64,000 nucleotides of DNA, taken from positions 1,136,501-1,200,500 of the forward strand of contig CANXME010002497.1 in assembly GCA_948144175.1 (NCBI GenBank), in the 5' to 3' direction. Below the pieces are notes generated by a model, which saw only the letters and a list, made by a program, of their open reading frames with translations, was not told the origin of the DNA and did not search any database. The DNA is from Closterium sp. NIES-65. Taxonomy: Eukaryota; Streptophyta; Zygnematophyceae; Desmidiales; Closteriaceae. The stretch's first letter is position 1. Each line of letters opens with the position of its first letter. The position numbers were made by a program, and so were the translations under genes. Below, piece by piece: positions 43,833 through 53,225 of the stretch.

Positions 43833-46338
43833 AACAAGACCAATGCGGCGCTCAGCAATCCCATTCTACTGTGGAGAGGCCGGGAGCGTGAACGACTGGG
43901 TGATGTCGTGCTCCACTCAGTAGGCTTCCAAGAGGTCAGAGGAAAACTCGCCACCTCTGTCATATTGCAGACGAAGGACAGGAAAGTCCGACTGGAACCG
44001 CTGGCGGAGCTAGAGACGAGCAGTGCGGATCGAGGGGATCAAGACATCAAAAACCTCACCCTTAGTACGCAAGGGGAAGACCGTGGTGTAGCGCGTGTAG
44101 TCGATGACGACCAGCAGAAATTACCGCTCGTGGCCCTGTCCCCGGACGAGGGCGGGGCCCCACACGTCCAGGTGGAGAGTCTGCAGGGGAGTCTCTGTGG
44201 GAGGGAACGAGGACGAGTGAGGAGTGGCGCGCTGCCACCCCTCGACACAGGGAAGACAGGGAGGAGCAGGCGAGGGCGGGAGAGGAGGGAGAACCCTGGG
44301 AAGACCAGAGACAAGGTGCCTGGAGTGCATGCCGAGAAGGCGCTGCACTGACGGGTGACCAAGGCGGTGGTGCCAGAGGACAGTCCTGTGCGATAGGGAG
44401 CGACACGAGCAGGGGGCCGACAGCTGACCTAACGCAGACGCATATGCAGCTACCTGAGGAGACTCAGTGGTCAGTGTGTACAAGTCCGACCCTGGCTGCC
44501 GAGTGAAGGTAGCCAGGTGACGTCCCGTCCGCGCACACGTGCAGTGCGTTACACGCTCGTAGGCCGGGGTGAACTGGTGAACACCCGCGTCCTGGAGTGC
44601 GGAACCCGCCACCAAGTTCGTAGAGAACGAGGGGAGGTAGAGGCCCGACAACTTGCCAGACGGGACAGCAGGACAAGAGAGGGCGGTGGTGGAGGTCGCA
44701 AGGACCGGACCCCCTGAGGGGTCAGACAGAGAGACAGCAACCGGTCGAGGAAGCTGCTCTAGGGCAGTGCGGTCACGAAAGAAACAACGGGAAGCACCTG
44801 AGTCCAGTGTGAAGGTGTGCAGTGCCTCAGTAGGTGCGGCACCATCAGACGTAGACGCACTAGCACCTAGGGCAGCAGCCTCACCAGGACCTAGAGCAGC
44901 AGACGCGCTAGCACCTAGAGCTGCAGCCTCACTGGTCCCAATGCCCTGGTCAGGCGGTACACTCAGGTAACAGTCACCCTCAACACTAACAGTCAATGCA
45001 TACATAGCAGCAAGAATAGCATCATAATCAAGAGCAAAGATATCAATCCCCTTCTTAAGCAGATCAGTTCTGCGGGGCAGCTCAGAGGCGTCAGGAAACT
45101 GCTCGCGCCAGGTGTCGTCGAGGCGAAAGAAGCAGCGTTGCGCAGTGTGAAATCTCCCACAAGGCTGGCCAGTGCGGTCACCTGTGCAGATGACATACGG
45201 GCACGTACCCCCTCCCCCAGACCCCCCACGCTGAGAGTACCACTCACGGAGCTGCTGGGGCGAGGGAGCCTCACCGGGGCGCTGCTGCTGCTGCCTCTGG
45301 CCACCGCCAAACCCCCCACGCTGTACCGCTCCACCGCGCCCGCCACCCGCTCCACCGCCACCACCACTGCTTGCACCACCTCAACCTCCCCCACCACCGT
45401 CGCCGCCGCCACCACCCCCTGTGCCGCCAATGACCCCCCCACCACCCGCGCCATCCACACTCCCGCCACCACCCCCGCCCCCCCCACCCCCTCCACCGCC
45501 GCCGCCCCCTCCTCCACCTCCACCACCCCTGCCCCCCTTTCCCCTGCCGCCCTTGCGTCTCCCACTAGGAGCAGACGCGGCCCCGACCCTCTCAGCTCCG
45601 AGGTAGTCGACAGCAGCAGCAGATGCAATGGAGGGGAGGAGGGGGGAGGGGGAGCACCTCTCAAAGAAGGGGGTGCGGGGGTCACCACGAGAGGCACCTA
45701 CAGCTACAATGCTCTTCTCAGCTGCTTAGAGCTCCTTCTCGAGGAGGTCGACAGTGAGGTCAGTGGGGGAGAGGGCGAGAAACTGGTCCCTGACAGTGCA
45801 AAGGGAGTCAGGGAGGCGGGTGACAAGGTGGTACAATGTGAGGTACATCGGAGGGGGGGGGGGGGGGGGGGGGGGATTCCTGGCTAGGAAATCGGGGGGG
45901 AGCGCGGCACGGTAGCGGAGGTCACCGGTACGGAGGTGGGTGATGAGGTCAGCTACAGTGGCAAAGGCGGACAGGTCGGGGAAGAGGTAGGGCAGTGAGA
46001 GACGGCCTATGGCAGCTGTGGCAGAGGAGGAGTAGCGCGCGACTACTGCGTCGTACAGCTCCTTGGCGGTCTTATGCTGTCTGAAGTGCTCGCGCTCATC
46101 TAACAGTAGGTGACTGCTAACGGCTAGGCGAGCGTGTGCATCACGGGTCTGCCACTGGGAGCAAGCAGTACTGTCAGTAGTAGCGGGAGGTGCGGGAGCA
46201 GCGCCTGACGTATGGTCGTACAGTGAGACATCGTCCTTGGCAGTGATCTGAAGGAACAGGTGAAGATCATCTAGCCATACCTCGAACTTAATCAGGCGAC
46301 CCTCAGCGTCAAAGGTGAGAATGGATGGGGTGGCAATT
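43833..46338 (-). pseudogene. Gag, protease and integrase start of F, broken
   Basis: The gag frame begins at 46338, but the ATG of B, C and N is ATT here (then ATPSILTFDAEGRLIKF). Gag continues with LYDAVVARYSSSATA and LPYLFPDLSAFATVADL, a proline run coded by a C/G homopolymer near 45850, a TAG near 45728, then glycine-rich sequence. The protease has LDSGASRCFFRDR (about 44800). The integrase zinc region has LLWHHRLGHPSVQRLL-like sequence and CLPCVEGW (about 44370-44240). The integrase core (44200-43850) is frame-shifted. Non-functional. Confidence 0.82.
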
Positions 46339-46986
46339 GTGGCAGTAGGAACAGTAGCGGTAGTAGCAGCAGTATAGTAGAAACAGGAACAGGAGTTGCT
46401 GCAGGTGGGGCACTGTAGGGCGGCGCGGCTCGGTTCGGGCGGCGCGGCTCGGCTAGGGTCGGGCAGCGCGGCTCGGTTCGGGCGGCGCGGCTCGGCTAGG
46501 GTCGGGCGGCGCGGCTCGGTTTGGGCGGCGCGGCTCGGTTCGGGCTGTGTGGCTCGGCTTGGCCTGGGCTACGCGGCGGTGCGCGCCTGAGGGACGTGCG
46601 CGTGGGCGGCTGTAGCGGGCGGGCCGTGGCCGCTCGTGGGCCGTACTAGCGCGTGGGCGGCCTAGGGAGGGCATCGCGGTGGCCTACGGGTGGCTCACGA
46701 GCGGCGCGCGGCTAAGGGGGGCCGGACGTCGGGCTGCTCGTGGCGGCATGGGCGGCTAACGGGCGGCGCGCGCTCAGAAACGGCCGCGCGCGGGCTGCTA
46801 GGGGGCGACGCGCGGGAAAAAAAAAGGCCGCGCCCAGCACTAGCGAGCCGGAGAAGGGGAACAGGAGCACGAGGGCGCACTAGGGGAACGGCGCTCAAGG
46901 GCGCTAGGACGATGGGGCGCTTGAGGGCGCTTCTAACGGTGGGCCCTTAGGTGAGTCCTAGGTCTAGAACCTAAGCTCTGAAACCA
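46339..46986 (-). repeat. 5' leader of F: GC-rich repeats and primer site
   Basis: 46420-46560 repeats units close to ggcgcggctcggttcggg; 46560-46950 is diverged GC-rich sequence. On the - strand TGGTTTCAGAGC (46985-46974) is one base from the initiator-Met primer site. It is followed by a 7-bp stem, CTTAGGT paired with ACCTAAG. Confidence 0.7.
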
Positions 46987-47112
46987 TGTTAGAAAGAGAA
47001 GTGGAGTGAACTATGAAAAGTTGGAGTACAAATAGCAAACCCTAATTTTGTGTACTCCCTAAAGGCTAACCCACTATAGCCTACACAACAATAACACATG
47101 TAGTGTTTGACA
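46987..47112 (-). repeat. 5' LTR of F (126 bp)
   Basis: Same ends and length as 41991-42116. Confidence 0.9.
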
Positions 47113-47787
47113 TTTGGGAAAACCAGGGCGAGAGGCGGGGATTGACAGTGCAGCTCGCTTCGTGGGTGGGTACGGTGGGGTCATCAAGAGAGGGGTGTAA
47201 AAGATGGGCCTCTCGTTCTCACCACCCTGCTACAATGCGGCGCGACGTGGCGGCACCATGCACGCACTTGGATGCAGGTTCGGGGTCGGTGAGATGGGGT
47301 GAGGTGGGTGTCCATGTTGTGAGGGCGTGCGGTGCGTTGCTGTGTTGCACTGATGGTGGTTGATTGGCCCATAAGGGATGTGATTGGATAAACAACCAAT
47401 CACATCACTTTCTGCATTCTGTCAGTGACAACGACGCAACCGTCGCGTCGGGAAAATTCGTTTTTTCCCTCTGCGTTGGCTCTGTAGATGGCAACTTTTG
47501 CGTGATTGACGGGGGATGTACCTGAACAACCGAAACTCACGGCTCCAGCACGAATCTGTAATAGCGAAATTTAGCCTACATTCTTGTTACAACGCTGATC
47601 AATAAGCGAACATTTGTAAAAAAAACGCTGGAAAATCAGCCAATACATTTAGAAAAAACCTGGAAAATCAGCCAATACATTAAAAAAAAAAAAAACCTTA
47701 AAAATCAGCCAGCACATTAGCCACTTGTCAGGAAAATCAGCCTCCAAAGCCTAAATTAGCCTTTTTTATCTGACATATGGGGCACTG
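47113..47787 (-). other. Inverted second copy of the hAT left end
   Basis: Read on the - strand this matches 5560-6236 almost throughout: terminus CAGTGCCCCATATGTCAGA, the GCTGATTTTCC repeats (47640-47760), and the hairpin TGTGATTGG paired with CCAATCACA (47378-47403). The 8 bases outside the terminus (47788-47795, cgtggaag) match neither AGCCTAGG nor its inverse. No transposase and no right terminus belong to this copy within the window. Confidence 0.83.
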
Positions 47788-48763
47788 CGTGGAAGTGATT
47801 ACAACTAGTGCTTGAATAATGGAGCCTATAACGGATTTAGCGAAGGCTAGTTACGCTGGGTTCGTGGGACCGCGAATGGTTGGGTGCAGGTTCGGGGTTG
47901 TCAAAACCCGAAGGTGACGTGAGGGATGTTCGGAGATCGAGATTGTCGGGTCAAACATGTTCGGCCGAAAGTTGGGGTTGTACACGTACGGAGTGACCCA
48001 GTAAGGAATTAGGATGAAATATTTACACTACCCCCCCTTTAAGAAACGTGGTCAATATCAGGCACTCAGCGGTGGCAGAGATACTCTTGCATGAGATCAG
48101 GTTGCAGTCCACTCCCACGCAACTAGCTCAGTAGGCCCGCCATCTCAATGGCTAGTCGTGATCAGGGGCGATGTGAGGATCGATAGGATCAAGTTCATAA
48201 AAGAGGAAATGTATTGAATTATTCACCTGGGTACAACACAAGGCTATATATAGTCTCGACACAAGGCCAGTAACACATGTGATACGTGGATGTACTGAGA
48301 GTTGCGAAGCGTCCAGAACAGAACCTTTCATAATTCGGTAGAAGGCAATTTGGTGGCAACCAAAAGGCGTGGAATCCGGAACACGCGACCTGGTTTGGGT
48401 GCTATAACTATAATAAAATAAAGGAAAGCACCTAACCTAGGAAATCAAGCCTAAGCATGCGTGATATAATAAACATAAGCTAGAAATAGCATGAGGAAGG
48501 CAAGGCAAGCAAGCAAAGCTAGCATAACCCGTCGTACTCTCATAAGCGAGGCAAGTCGCGAATACTGTCGGTTTGGGCAGCGAGGTTGCACCCGATGTCC
48601 TCTCCATATCAGACCTCGACGAACCTCGACACTAGGGAGCATGTTGCACAGCGCCTCCAGGCGTCCATGCGGAACAAAATCCAAATCCCCTTTTCCCTTG
48701 ATGGTAACAGATCAGAATCTCTCCCAAAAGCGGAAGCATCGGCAAGTTTGATGCCTGACCTAG
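47788..48763. other. Unassigned spacer, possible LTR-element remnant
   Basis: No gene found. On the - strand CTTAAAGGGGGGG (48045-48032) directly precedes TAGTGTAAATATTTC, like a purine tract before an LTR start. CTATATATAG at 48244-48253 resembles a TATA box. This would fit the 3' end of an unrelated LTR element, but I found no second LTR and no duplication. 48480-48530 is rich in caagcaagc repeats. Confidence 0.3.
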
Positions 48764-48894
48764 TGAGAAAACTGAAACGAGAATGAATGAACTATGAATG
48801 AACTGAGTACAAGTACTAACCCTCATTGGGTTGTACCCCTTATGGGCTATCCCACTATAGCCTACACAATACGCACAAGCTATATGTTCTTACA
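48764..48894 (-). repeat. 3' LTR of H (131 bp)
   Basis: TGAGAAAAC to TTCTTACA, the same length as the LTRs of C and about 85-90 percent alike by eye. The purine-tract hairpin follows at 48895. Confidence 0.88.
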
Positions 48895-49101
48895 CACCCC
48901 CATAGGCAAAGTGGGAGAGAACAAGGGGTCACAAGACCAGTCAAGCAAAGCAAAGCAAGCTCAGGGTGGATCACAAAGTCACCACACATTCCGAGCACAA
49001 GTTCAAGGCCACAAGGCCAGTTCACATGCAGGAGTACACATATATATAAAAGACTAGACAAGCAAGAGCAGGTGTATATATATGCAACAGTACAAGCAAG
49101 G

Positions 49102-50184
49102 TCAAGAGGAGAGTAAGTGAGGCAAGACAGGTACAAGACCCAGCTGCGTGCAGAAGCGCTGATGATCACAAGGCGCAAGTGCCTTGGTGAAGACATGAGC
49201 AATGTTCGCCTCAGAGGCCACGTACGCAAGCCGCAACTGACCACGCTGCTGTAGCTCACGAGCAAGGAAGTAGCGAAGAGCAATGTGCTTTGTTTTGTGC
49301 TCCAGTCTCTGCTCTCGACACAAGGCCAGCATGGCCTTGTTGTCTACGTACAGGACTGGAGGAGAACAAGGCGGCTCTCCAAGGTCGGTCAGCAGGTAGG
49401 TGAGCCAGTGAAGCTCCTGTGCAGCCATGGCCCCTGCGTAGATCTCAGCGTCACAACTGGAGCCGAGAACAGAAGACGAGCGAGTAGCCCGCAACGAAAC
49501 AGAGCCAGAACTAAGGCTGAAGGTTTAACCCTGTGACGACCGCTGCGTAGCCTGGTCATCAGCCCAAGAAGCGTCCGTGTGCCCAGTGAGGACCACTGGA
49601 CTCAGCCCTCCAAGCACTAGCCCCATGCCCAACGTACTGCACAAGTAGCGCAACACCCTCTTCGCTGCAGCCATGTGCTCTGGTCGGTGTCTCCCAGGAG
49701 CAACATAGCGTGCGAGAATGCTAAGAGGGTATGCAAGGTCAGGTCGTGTGCAGGTCATCAGGTACATGAGGTATCCAACAAGCTCTGGATACGGGCCACT
49801 CGACTCTACGGACTCATCCGAAGGCACAGCTGAGAGCGAGTGGCGAGTAGACAGAGGAGTGGCCTGAGGCGAGGAGTACGTGAAGCCGAAGCGCTTAAGG
49901 ACCTGCTGCACCATGTGTGACTGAGTCAGGATAATGGTGTGGCGTGCTCTGTCCCGGGTGATCTGCAAGCCAAGGTAGCTGTGCAGCTCACCTAGGTCTA
50001 TGCACGTGTGTCTCTTCTGCAGCTCGGACTTCACGTAGGCGAGTCCAGCCGTGTCAGCTGTGGCAAAGACCAAGTTGTCGACGTACACGAGGATGTAGAA
50101 CGGCAGCAGAGAAGTGTCGGTGCGTAGAAACAGCGACGGGTCAGTAGTAGAGGGAGCAAACCCAAGGGCCGCAAGTGTAGTCCT
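49102..50184 (-). pseudogene. RT end and RNase H of H, truncated by O
   Basis: From 50184 leftward: LAALGFAPSTTDPSLFLRTD, the RT active-site block YVDNLVFA (about 50090; N, B and C have YVDDLVFA, so the second catalytic Asp is Asn here), PYPELVGYLMYLMTCTRPD, then RNase H (HTDASWADDQ, SSCDAEIYAGAM, YVDNKAMLALC) to the stop at 49102. A frame break lies near 49520. The mutated YVDD motif alone would inactivate the RT. Confidence 0.87.
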
Positions 50185-51131
50185 TGTCAACGGGAGTTGG
50201 ATATTGGCCCCGTCCTCGCTTGGGCGGTGCCGACTTCGTGGTCGGGTGTGAGGGGAGCAGCCGACCTACAGCAGTGGGTGAGCTGGTCGACGAGGAGGTC
50301 GACCTGCACAGGGGCCCACTGCACGGGCGCCGACGTCAGGATGGCGCCGACTTCAGGGAGGTCGACTTGGGAGTCGGCCTGCGGAGGACGTCAACTTGGT
50401 GACGTCAGCTTCGGGTGGCCGACGCGGGTGGTTGGCCGACGACTGCGCTGGTCGACGTGGAGCTGGTCGACCAGAGGGGACGTCGACCTGGAGGAGGTCG
50501 ATGTGGAGGTGGTCGTCGACTTAGGAGGTCGACGGGCACGAACGGGAGCTGCTGGTTGACGTGGTTGCCTGGTTGACCAGGTTACCTGGGTGACGAAGTG
50601 CTGCGGAGGAGTGCGACGGTCGCCCAGGCGAAGTTGGCAAGCCCGACCTCGGTGGTGGTATCCTGAGGTCGTCGTGGCGGATCAGAGGCAGTCGTCAGCT
50701 CGAGGTTGACGTGGTGTGTGCGCTGTGCAGGTGACGAGACTCTGCACGCCAATCATCTGCGCACACCTGCGAAGCGGGTGCACTGCTGTCCTGCGTGAGC
50801 AATGCTGGCACGCCGTCAATCTACGACGTTGGCACGCCGTCGACCTTGCCTTGCTGGAGCGCGGTCGACCAAGTCGTGCTGGAGCGCGGTCGACCAAGCT
50901 GCGCTGGCAGTTGGCCGACCTGAATGCTTGCTCTAATGTAGTCTTGCTATGCCAACTTCATTGTACCAATTGTTCTGAACTCTTCCTAGTGAAACTCTTG
51001 CCAATTTTCCCTGTGAACTAGCAAGTAGTGTGTACACAAGGAAAACGACTAAGGACTAACGAACGCAGAGATCACACGAGCACACGTGCCTAGCCCGTAG
51101 CCTAGCTCCCGTTGCTGAAGTTATCTCCGCA
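50185..51131 (+). repeat. 5' LTR of O (947 bp)
   Basis: TGTCAACGGG to TCTCCGCA. It contains 11 GTCGAC hexamers by my count, most between 50283 and 50535 and the rest near 50840-50900. Confidence 0.93.
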
Positions 51132-51148
51132 TGGTGCGGTGAGCGTGG
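51132..51148 (+). promoter_or_regulatory. Candidate primer-binding site of O
   Basis: tggtgcggtgagcgtgg directly follows the LTR. It starts TGG as expected for the complement of a tRNA CCA end but does not match initiator-Met tRNA, so family I probably uses another tRNA. I cannot name it from the sequence. Confidence 0.55.
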
Positions 51149-51237
51149 ACGGCACACGACTTACCTTTCAGTCAGGTCGACGTAGACACCACTTACCTAT
51201 TTCGTAGTTGCAGGCCGGCAACTGTGCGGTAGTCACT

Positions 51238-52881
51238 ATGGTAGGAGCCGTAGGTGACGCGGGGGTGGTGGACACTCTAGAGGCACGGTTGGAGAACGCG
51301 AAGAGGAAGCACGAGGCCAACGAGTACGGCGACTTGCCCTGGCCCGTCGTCGAGGCTGGACTCCGCTCCATATGGGTGACGGAGCACCCGTCTCGACCTC
51401 CCTCTCCTCGTCCGGTGAACAACGAAGGCGGTGTTGACGTGGGCGTCAACGCCGGTGGTGGTAAAGTCGGCAGCAGTGCGGGAGGCACGTCAAGGCACCG
51501 AGGTGTGATGCACGCCGGTGGAGTCGGCGGCGTTCAGACGCGAGGGGTGCAGTCGTCGGCGGCTGCAGGCTACTCGCAGGGTGACGTCGGAGGACGACGA
51601 AGCGGATTGTCGCCGATGTCAGCGTCCCAGGTGACGGCGGGTGGGATTGCACCGAGCTACGGCTACTTCAAGTTTACACCGGACAGGATCTCGGTCACTC
51701 CCCCGCTAGTCGGTCGACCCGACATGCTCACCTGGAAGGAAGCCATCGAGCCCCAGCTGGAGATGGCCGGGCTGATCGGCTTCGCCCGAGGGACCGTGGC
51801 GACACCGGGGGAGCACCTCCCCGACTTGCGGGCGGAGTTTTGTGCTGTGCAGATGTTGACCTTCACGGTCATCTCGCGGTGCTGCTCGCCGGGCGTGCAG
51901 ATCGCCTTGAAGTGGTGCCGGGAGTACCTCGACGCTGGCCACCGGGCGTGGCACTTCATTGAGTCGACATACCAGGTCACCGACGACCTATTCATCACCC
52001 AGCTGGAGGGACAGCTGACGCACCTGCGTATGGATGACGATGAGACTGCAACCGACTACTGCAACCGGGCACGGCGAATTCTCGCCACCATCAGGATGGC
52101 CGGCGCACAGTACTCCACGGCGTCGTACATCACCCATGTCATGCAGGGTCTCTCTAGCAGCTACAACCTGCTGAAGCGGCTGTCTATGGCGCCGAGCACA
52201 AGGGCGACGCTCAAGGATGACAACCTTACCTCGTATATCCTGCAGGACGAGGCGATGCAGGAGGCTGAGCGGTCGCAGGAGCTCTTGGTGCAGGCGAACT
52301 TGGTCACCTCGGCGAAGCAAGGAGGCCGACCGGGACAGCGCGGGCAGTTCGGCGGCGGTGGTGGTAGCAGTGGCTGGAAGCCGGCCAAGGAGGTCGACAA
52401 GAAGAAGTCGACCAAGGACAGTGGTCGTGGAGGAGGAGGTCGACGTCGGGAGTGCTGGCTGTGCGGCGACCCCGACCATCTCTCCTTCGAGTGTCCCAAC
52501 CGCAGCGACTCCGACGACGACGACGCTAAGGGAGGCCGTGGGAGGTCTGGCAGCCGTCGTCCTCGTCGTGGAGGAAACCAGCCGCGCAAGGAGAAGCAGT
52601 CGACCAAGACATCGACTTCGGCGAAGGCCGCCGACTCCGTTGCAGGCGGCAAGGGGCGAGACGACAAGACGGCGTCGTGCTCGCTGGTCGGCGTCGTGGA
52701 GTCGCCGGAAGCTGGAGAGGACTTCCAGGCGGTGGCGGCAGCTGTGCAGGCGAACCCGGCGGTGGTCCTGCTCGACAGCAATTGCTCCCACCACCTGATG
52801 GGGACGAAGGAGGTCTTCGTTGACCTGCAGCCGAGCGGCGCCATCAAGCATGTGCGCGGCTTCAACGGGGCGCTGCAGGAT
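51238..52881 (+). pseudogene. Gag and protease start of O (part 1 of gag-pol)
   Basis: ATG 51238 (MVGAVGDAGVVDTLEARL) is the first in the frame. Glycine-rich region, then UBN2-type gag (ALKWCREYLDAGHRAWHF, ETATDYCNRARRI), basic stretch with KEVDKKKSTKDSGRGGGG, zinc knuckle CWLCGDPDHLSFEC (52453-52494), then the protease active site reading LLDSNCSHHLMG (about 52770), where A has LLDSGCSHH. The glycine-to-asparagine change in the D-S/T-G triad is expected to disable the protease. Element N begins after codon GAT 52879-52881; the frame resumes at 60312. Confidence 0.92.
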
Positions 52882-53018
52882 TGTGAGAATAAAAAAACAG
52901 GAATGAATGAACTATGAATGAAAGCAGTACAAATATGAAACCCTAACTGGGTTGTACCCCCTATGGGATACCCCACTACAGCCTACACAGCAGTATAAGC
53001 TATAGATATGTTCAAACA
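52882..53018 (-). repeat. 3' LTR of N (137 bp)
   Basis: TGTGAGAATA to GTTCAAACA. The other copy ends GTTCTGACA. The purine-tract hairpin lies at 53019-53043. Confidence 0.93.
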
Positions 53019-53225
53019 CACCCCCATAGGCAAAGTGGGGGAGAACAAGGGGTCACAAGACCAGTCAAGCAAGACAAAGCAAAGCTCAGGGTGGATCACA
53101 AAGTCACCACACAGTCCGAGGACAAGAGCAAGGCCAAAGGCCAGTTCACAAGCAAGAGTACAGACATATATATAAAGCTAGACAAGCAAGAGCAGGTATA
53201 TATATATGTCACAGTACAAGTGAAG

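Larger units (their letters stand above)
41991..47112 (-). mobile_element. Ty1/copia retrotransposon F (family II), RT-deleted
   Basis: The 126-bp LTRs at 41991-42116 and 46987-47112 have three differences. The flanks are gtagg (41986-41990) and tttgg (47113-47117). The inverted hAT arm predicts tttgg here, so the left copy seems to carry two substitutions. F sits in the inverted hAT left end, 12 bp from E. At 5.1 kb it is shorter than N (7.4 kb), mainly because the RT is deleted. Confidence 0.88.
48764..50184 (-). mobile_element. Ty1/copia retrotransposon H (family II), 3' part, cut by O
   Basis: The 3' LTR and the end of pol are present. The element stops at 50184 in mid-RT where O begins. 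The missing part should continue beyond the right end of O, outside the window. The bases before the LTR, cctag (48759-48763), should be its target duplication. Confidence 0.88.

Noticed and set aside
5560..47787. One giant foldback transposon bounded by the two inverted left ends
   Set aside because: The outside 8 bases (agcctagg and cgtggaag) do not match, whereas AGCCTAGG does flank 5560-29119, which has proper left and right termini.
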